Source: TMED14 sp002378565 (GTDB lineage Bacteria > Bacteroidota > Bacteroidia > Flavobacteriales > Schleiferiaceae). Taken from it: 64,000 nt of DNA. The stretch covers positions 1,488,001 through 1,552,000 of the forward strand of contig OX044356.1 in assembly GCA_943846715.1 (NCBI GenBank). Direction: 5' to 3'. The notes below the pieces were generated by a model, which was not told the DNA's origin, ran no database searches, and saw only the letters and a list, made by a program, of their open reading frames with translations. A program made the translations under genes and the position numbers. Shown in pieces: positions 60,788 to 64,000 of the stretch (its first letter is position 1; each line of letters begins with the position of its first letter).

Positions 60788-61544
60788 AATGATTAGAAAA
60801 CAAATTGTTGTCAGTGTCCTGGCTGCTGTGATATTCTTCGCCATCGCCTTTGTGCGTCCAGCTCGCTATGAAGCAGAGACTATTTTCTTTGTCCCGCTCA
60901 CGCTGCTTGAGAAGCAAATTGATCAAAATGGCATTGGTTTTGGTTCACCCATAGAGGTGGATGCGCATTTGGAATTATTGAACAGTCAGAGTTTAAATTT
61001 GGCTTTGATCAGCCGATTCGGGCCCGACTTTTCCCTAGACATTAGTAAAACAAGAAACGGTGCGGTACAGGTACTTGCAGAAGCTGCTGATGCCATACTT
61101 GCTGCAGAGATTGCCAACGGCGCTGTGCGTGCTGCGGACTCTATCAAGCAGCGCATGCTTCGCCATAATGTAGGCATGAGTTTTGACGTAATGCAGGGGA
61201 GATCGTCCTCGCTAAAAAAAGAAGAACAATTCTTACGCAAGGGGTTGGATTCTCTTCGTTTTGAAGCACAGGCTGACTCTTTAGCCTTTGTCGCACTGAT
61301 CTTTAGAAAGGAACGCCAATATGGAAGTGTGGTGGTTGAATTGACAAAAAGCGAACGCAAACTGGAAAATTTAAAAGAATACTTGCACGCACCGGCACCG
61401 GCATCTTATGTGATTTCTGAAGCCAGCGAAACGCCCAAACGAGCTGGTATTCCTGCCTGGGCTATTGCTCTGTTATCGGGACTAGTGGTCTTTGCCTTGC
61501 AGCGTGGGATTTCCTCAGCGTTGCTGGTATCAAAAAAGGCCTAA
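60771..61544 (+). CDS. Chain-length determinant (Wzz)-like protein
   Basis: A 257-residue protein with an N-terminal span (VVSVLAAVIFFAIAFVRPA), a periplasmic helical part (LDSLRFEAQADSLAFVALIF) and a C-terminal span (WAIALLSGLVVFALQ), the layout of Wzz proteins that set O-antigen or exopolysaccharide length. There is no kinase domain, so it is not a fused Wzc. The start may also be the ATG at 60789, just after the previous stop. Confidence 0.75.
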   Translation: MLKANKMIRKQIVVSVLAAVIFFAIAFVRPARYEAETIFFVPLTLLEKQIDQNGIGFGSPIEVDAHLELLNSQSLNLALISRFGPDFSLDISKTRNGAVQVLAEAADAILAAEIANGAVRAADSIKQRMLRHNVGMSFDVMQGRSSSLKKEEQFLRKGLDSLRFEAQADSLAFVALIFRKERQYGSVVVELTKSERKLENLKEYLHAPAPASYVISEASETPKRAGIPAWAIALLSGLVVFALQRGISSALLVSKKA

Positions 61545-61547
61545 TCA

Positions 61548-62939
61548 TTGCCTTTAAAAAACAAACATATCGCGCTGCTTCTGACCATAACCATGGGACT
61601 TGCCGCGGCACTGTACGTTGACTTTTACTGGGAAGCGCTTTATGCAACTGTTGCCGCCCTGTCTTTTGCGTACTGGGCATGGAAACGTCAATGGGAACAT
61701 ACAGGGTATTTACTTCTTGCGCTCCTGCTTCCTCTTTCGGTAAAAGTTGAGCTCCCTTTTGGAGATTTACACCTGCCCGCGGAAGCGTTGATCGTGGTAC
61801 TTTCCTTGGTGGTCCTTCTCAGGCTTCTAGCGCCACTAAACCTATCCATTGTAAAGAAAAATCCATGGCCACTGATCTGGTTGCTGAGTTTTACTCCAGG
61901 AATTTGGATGTCGGAAATCCCTCTGGTGAGCCTAAAATTCACAATGATTAATGGACTATTTGTCTTAACGTTCTATTATGGACTCTTGCTGTTAGGGAGC
62001 AGGGGTAAGTCTTTCCCCATTGTGCCTTTTATGTGGGGGTTGGTTCCAGTTCTCATAGTGGGCCTGGTCCAATTTATTGCGTTTGATTTCAACCCTCTAA
62101 CCATCTCGGGAATCTATAAACCCTTTTTCTATAGCCATACGATGCTTGGGGCAAGTCTTGCGATCATAGCCGGGTATGCATGGGGCCAAACAAAAATTCA
62201 AAAAAACTGGATTATAATTGCTGTTCTTGCTACTGCGCTTACCTTCTTAAGCGGTTCGCGTGCTGCGCTATGGTCTGTGGTTTTCATGGCACTTCTTTGG
62301 GCATTAATGCACCTGCCTCAACTTTGGCGTTGGCTTTTACCCCTGTCTTTAGTCGTGATCTATTTTGGGGTGTTTGGCACTGACAAGATCCAGGAATCAT
62401 TCACCTATAATTCCTACCAAAGCCACGATCCCCAGGCCACTTTAATGGAGAAAAGCATGTCTGTGACCAACGTTCAAACAGACGCCAGCAATATTGAACG
62501 ACTCAATCGGTGGGTAAGCGCCTTGCGTATGTTTGAAGAGCGTCCCTTGTTTGGTTTTGGCCCAGGCACTTATCAGTTCACCTATATTCCCTTCCAAGAG
62601 AAAAGTTTGGAAAACAGGCTAACAGTGCGAAACCCCGACTCTCCCCCGCAGGGCTCAGGAGGTAGTGCACATTCGGAAATCCTGCTTCAACTCAGCGAGA
62701 ATGGCATAGGGTCAGTGCTGGTATTCTTAATCATGATCGGGCGCTGGGTGTACTATGGGTTTCTAAGAGGGAACCTGGGCTCACCACAAACAGCCTTATT
62801 CTTAGCCTTGAGCACTTACCTGTTTCATATGCAATTCAATAATTTCTTGAACCAGCCGATATTTGCCTTCCTCTTTTGGGGATCTGCAGCCTATTTTGAC
62901 CTCCAATTAAGACGCAAAGAGCATGAGTTATTACCGTGA
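61548..62939 (+). CDS. O-antigen ligase/polymerase-type membrane protein
   Basis: A 463-residue integral membrane protein of the WaaL/Wzy family with about 12 spans. The long periplasmic loop before the last spans has ERLNRWVSALRMFEERPLFGFG, followed by a His-bearing GGSAHSEILLQLSENGIGSVL, typical of the family. The start is a TTG at 61548 or an ATG at 61593 (MGLAAALYVDF). It ends in the next gene's start (overlap of 17 bases). Confidence 0.85.
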   Translation: MPLKNKHIALLLTITMGLAAALYVDFYWEALYATVAALSFAYWAWKRQWEHTGYLLLALLLPLSVKVELPFGDLHLPAEALIVVLSLVVLLRLLAPLNLSIVKKNPWPLIWLLSFTPGIWMSEIPLVSLKFTMINGLFVLTFYYGLLLLGSRGKSFPIVPFMWGLVPVLIVGLVQFIAFDFNPLTISGIYKPFFYSHTMLGASLAIIAGYAWGQTKIQKNWIIIAVLATALTFLSGSRAALWSVVFMALLWALMHLPQLWRWLLPLSLVVIYFGVFGTDKIQESFTYNSYQSHDPQATLMEKSMSVTNVQTDASNIERLNRWVSALRMFEERPLFGFGPGTYQFTYIPFQEKSLENRLTVRNPDSPPQGSGGSAHSEILLQLSENGIGSVLVFLIMIGRWVYYGFLRGNLGSPQTALFLALSTYLFHMQFNNFLNQPIFAFLFWGSAAYFDLQLRRKEHELLP

Positions 62940-63720
62940 AGTAGGGCATTATTATGATAAGGATGCGGTAGATTTTGAGCGTCGCTATCAGCTGAACCCT
63001 GCACTGCAAAGAATTAGACAGAGTTTTCGCGAGCGCGTAAAATCTCATCCACAATCCACGGTACTAGAGGTTGGGTTTGGTCCGGGATTTGACTTGATTC
63101 ATTTCGCAGAACAATTTCCAGAACAGCAGTATTATGGCATTGATGTTTCAGCGGAAATGGTACGCCTGACTCAAGAGAAAATTGACAGCAATAGGCTGAA
63201 AAACGGACAAGTTGCCCAAGGAAGCGTAGAGCATTTAACTGCGCTGTTCCCTGAGGTGAAATTTGACATGGTCTACGTTTTCTTTGGCGCGTTAAATACG
63301 GTGGATGATCTTGACCACGCCATGTCTTGTCTTCGCGAGGTGCTTAAACCGGGGGGGAGAATGGTGCTCACCTTTGTCAATAAATACTACCTGGCTGGCA
63401 CGCTCATTGAGCTGCTTAAAGGCAAGCCTAAGAATGCATTTGCTCGCTGGCGCAGGGTGTGGGGGGGCTATTCACCGACAAATTATTTGGCGAGCAAGTG
63501 CTACACACCGAAAAGTATCAGCAAAAAGGCAAGGCTGCCCTTGACCTACAGCAGAGGGTACAGTATTGTTTATCCGGCATGGTATTACCACAAACTTCAT
63601 AAGCTACTGCCCGCCTCGCTGCTCCACCTGCTTTGGAAAATAGATGACGCTGTTTCAGCCACAAAACTGGGCACCTTTGGGGAGTACATGTTGTATGAAT
63701 TTCAGGCGGCAGAGGTGTAG
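62923..63720 (+). CDS. SAM-dependent methyltransferase of the polysaccharide cluster
   Basis: Class I methyltransferase, 265 residues. Motif I VLEVGFGPGFDLIHF, motif II GIDVSAEMV, then VFFGALNTVDDLDHA and LREVLKPGGRMVLTFVNK. The second half (WYYHKLHKLLPASLLHLLW) is hydrophobic/basic. It is translationally overlapped with the ligase gene, so it probably modifies a sugar or lipid-linked intermediate. Confidence 0.86.
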   Translation: MSYYREVGHYYDKDAVDFERRYQLNPALQRIRQSFRERVKSHPQSTVLEVGFGPGFDLIHFAEQFPEQQYYGIDVSAEMVRLTQEKIDSNRLKNGQVAQGSVEHLTALFPEVKFDMVYVFFGALNTVDDLDHAMSCLREVLKPGGRMVLTFVNKYYLAGTLIELLKGKPKNAFARWRRVWGGYSPTNYLASKCYTPKSISKKARLPLTYSRGYSIVYPAWYYHKLHKLLPASLLHLLWKIDDAVSATKLGTFGEYMLYEFQAAEV

Positions 63721-63725
63721 CTTAA

Positions 63726-64000
63726 CTAGCGCTGATCAAGCGCCTTAACCGCCCTGGCAATAAGCAGGTCCAAGTCATGGTCAACAGCGTTATACGAAGC
63801 TTTCCATTCTGTGTGTAGCGTAGTTATCGGCGTATTAGAGGTCAGTGCCTCCGCAACGGTTTTTCCATGTTTTTTGATCAGCTCATTCTCTCTTATTTGC
63901 CTTACGTCGAGATCTAAAATTTTCGCTGTTTTATTTGCAAACGCTAACTGTGAAATGGGCGCAAAACCAAAAAGATTATAGTTTTCTCCTGGCGCACCAT
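63726..64000 (-). CDS. C-terminal part of a protein cut by the window edge, possible sugar-nucleotide reductase
   Basis: Minus-strand frame open from the window end to a TAG at 63726, about 90 residues, starting GAPGENYNLFGFAPISQLA and ending LIARAVKALDQR. A PGENYNL-type segment occurs in sugar epimerase/reductase (SDR) C-terminal ends such as RmlD, but the match is weak. It is convergent with the methyltransferase gene by five bases. Confidence 0.55.
   Translation of the reverse strand, partial: GAPGENYNLFGFAPISQLAFANKTAKILDLDVRQIRENELIKKHGKTVAEALTSNTPITTLHTEWKASYNAVDHDLDLLIARAVKALDQR

Noticed and set aside
46199..64000. The change in composition after tRNA-Asn could be an assembly chimera of two organisms
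   Set aside because: R3 at 55.7 kb carries nearly the same terminator as tRNA-Asn at 46.2 kb, and TAnnTTTG boxes occur on both sides, so both parts belong together. Read-level support was not available, so this is not proven.

Overview
The window is a contig fragment from a Bacteroidota bacterium, most likely a Flavobacteriales-type aquatic lineage. The evidence is: several lipoproteins with a Bacteroidota-like tail, TonB receptors, a GH65/GH13 maltodextrin locus, a Nudix-family sugar regulator, DUF177-rpmF, GluQ, an AddAB-type nuclease pair, and promoters carrying the Bacteroidota -7 box (TAnnTTTG). Genes are tightly packed, often with ATGA stop/start overlaps. I can see no ribosomal RNA gene, integrase, transposase or CRISPR array. 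A species cannot be named from the sequence alone.

Bases 1-46,200 look like ordinary, moderately GC-rich chromosome. In order they hold: the end of an RND pump; a compact DXS-like enzyme; trpS; a TrkA-type K+ regulator; a methionine/cysteine PLP enzyme; gluQ-yicC-gmk-nadD; an AddB-like nuclease; ribE and a leucyl aminopeptidase back to back; pdxA; yceD-rpmF; accB-accC-plsC-gatC; and a TCR-type MFS pump. Next comes a maltodextrin locus (about 21.3-33.8 kb). A Nudix-type regulator and a sugar MFS transporter face a seven-gene operon of pfkA, gap, a BadF-type kinase, pgmB, maltose phosphorylase and two amylase lipoproteins. Two copies of one palindromic operator lie between the two halves. The segment closes with addA, kbl, sod, lpxH, a ZIP transporter, rseP, a TonB receptor, an Hsp15-like protein and a PfkB kinase. 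Many of these genes start 4-6 nt after a -7 box, which implies leaderless mRNAs.

At 46,125-46,198 is tRNA-Asn(GTT). The sequence then turns AT-rich and modular up to about 55.7 kb. A repeat of about 140-200 bp, ending in a terminator almost identical to that of the tRNA, recurs three times (R1-R3). It separates two paralogous secreted esterases, each followed by an imperfect palindrome, from a block holding three unusual genes and an AT-rich katG plus ankyrin gene. Decayed gene fragments (hybrid kinase receiver, NhaC antiporter) sit at the joints. The three unusual genes are the most interesting system here: a homogentisate-phytyltransferase-like UbiA protein, a methyltransferase, and a fusion of phytol kinase (VTE5-like) with phytyl-phosphate kinase (VTE6/DUF92-like). 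Together they look like prenyl-alcohol salvage feeding a tocopherol-like or prenylquinone product in a non-photosynthetic bacterium.

From 55.7 kb to the end are: a small His-rich secreted protein and a TonB receptor with His/acidic repeats (probable zinc or other metal uptake); a DCC-family thiol protein; two DoxX-like membrane proteins; a small secreted repeat protein resembling the septoil-knot (DUF6150) family; and the start of a surface polysaccharide cluster (nucleotidyltransferase, Wzz-like, O-antigen ligase/polymerase, methyltransferase, and a gene cut by the window edge).
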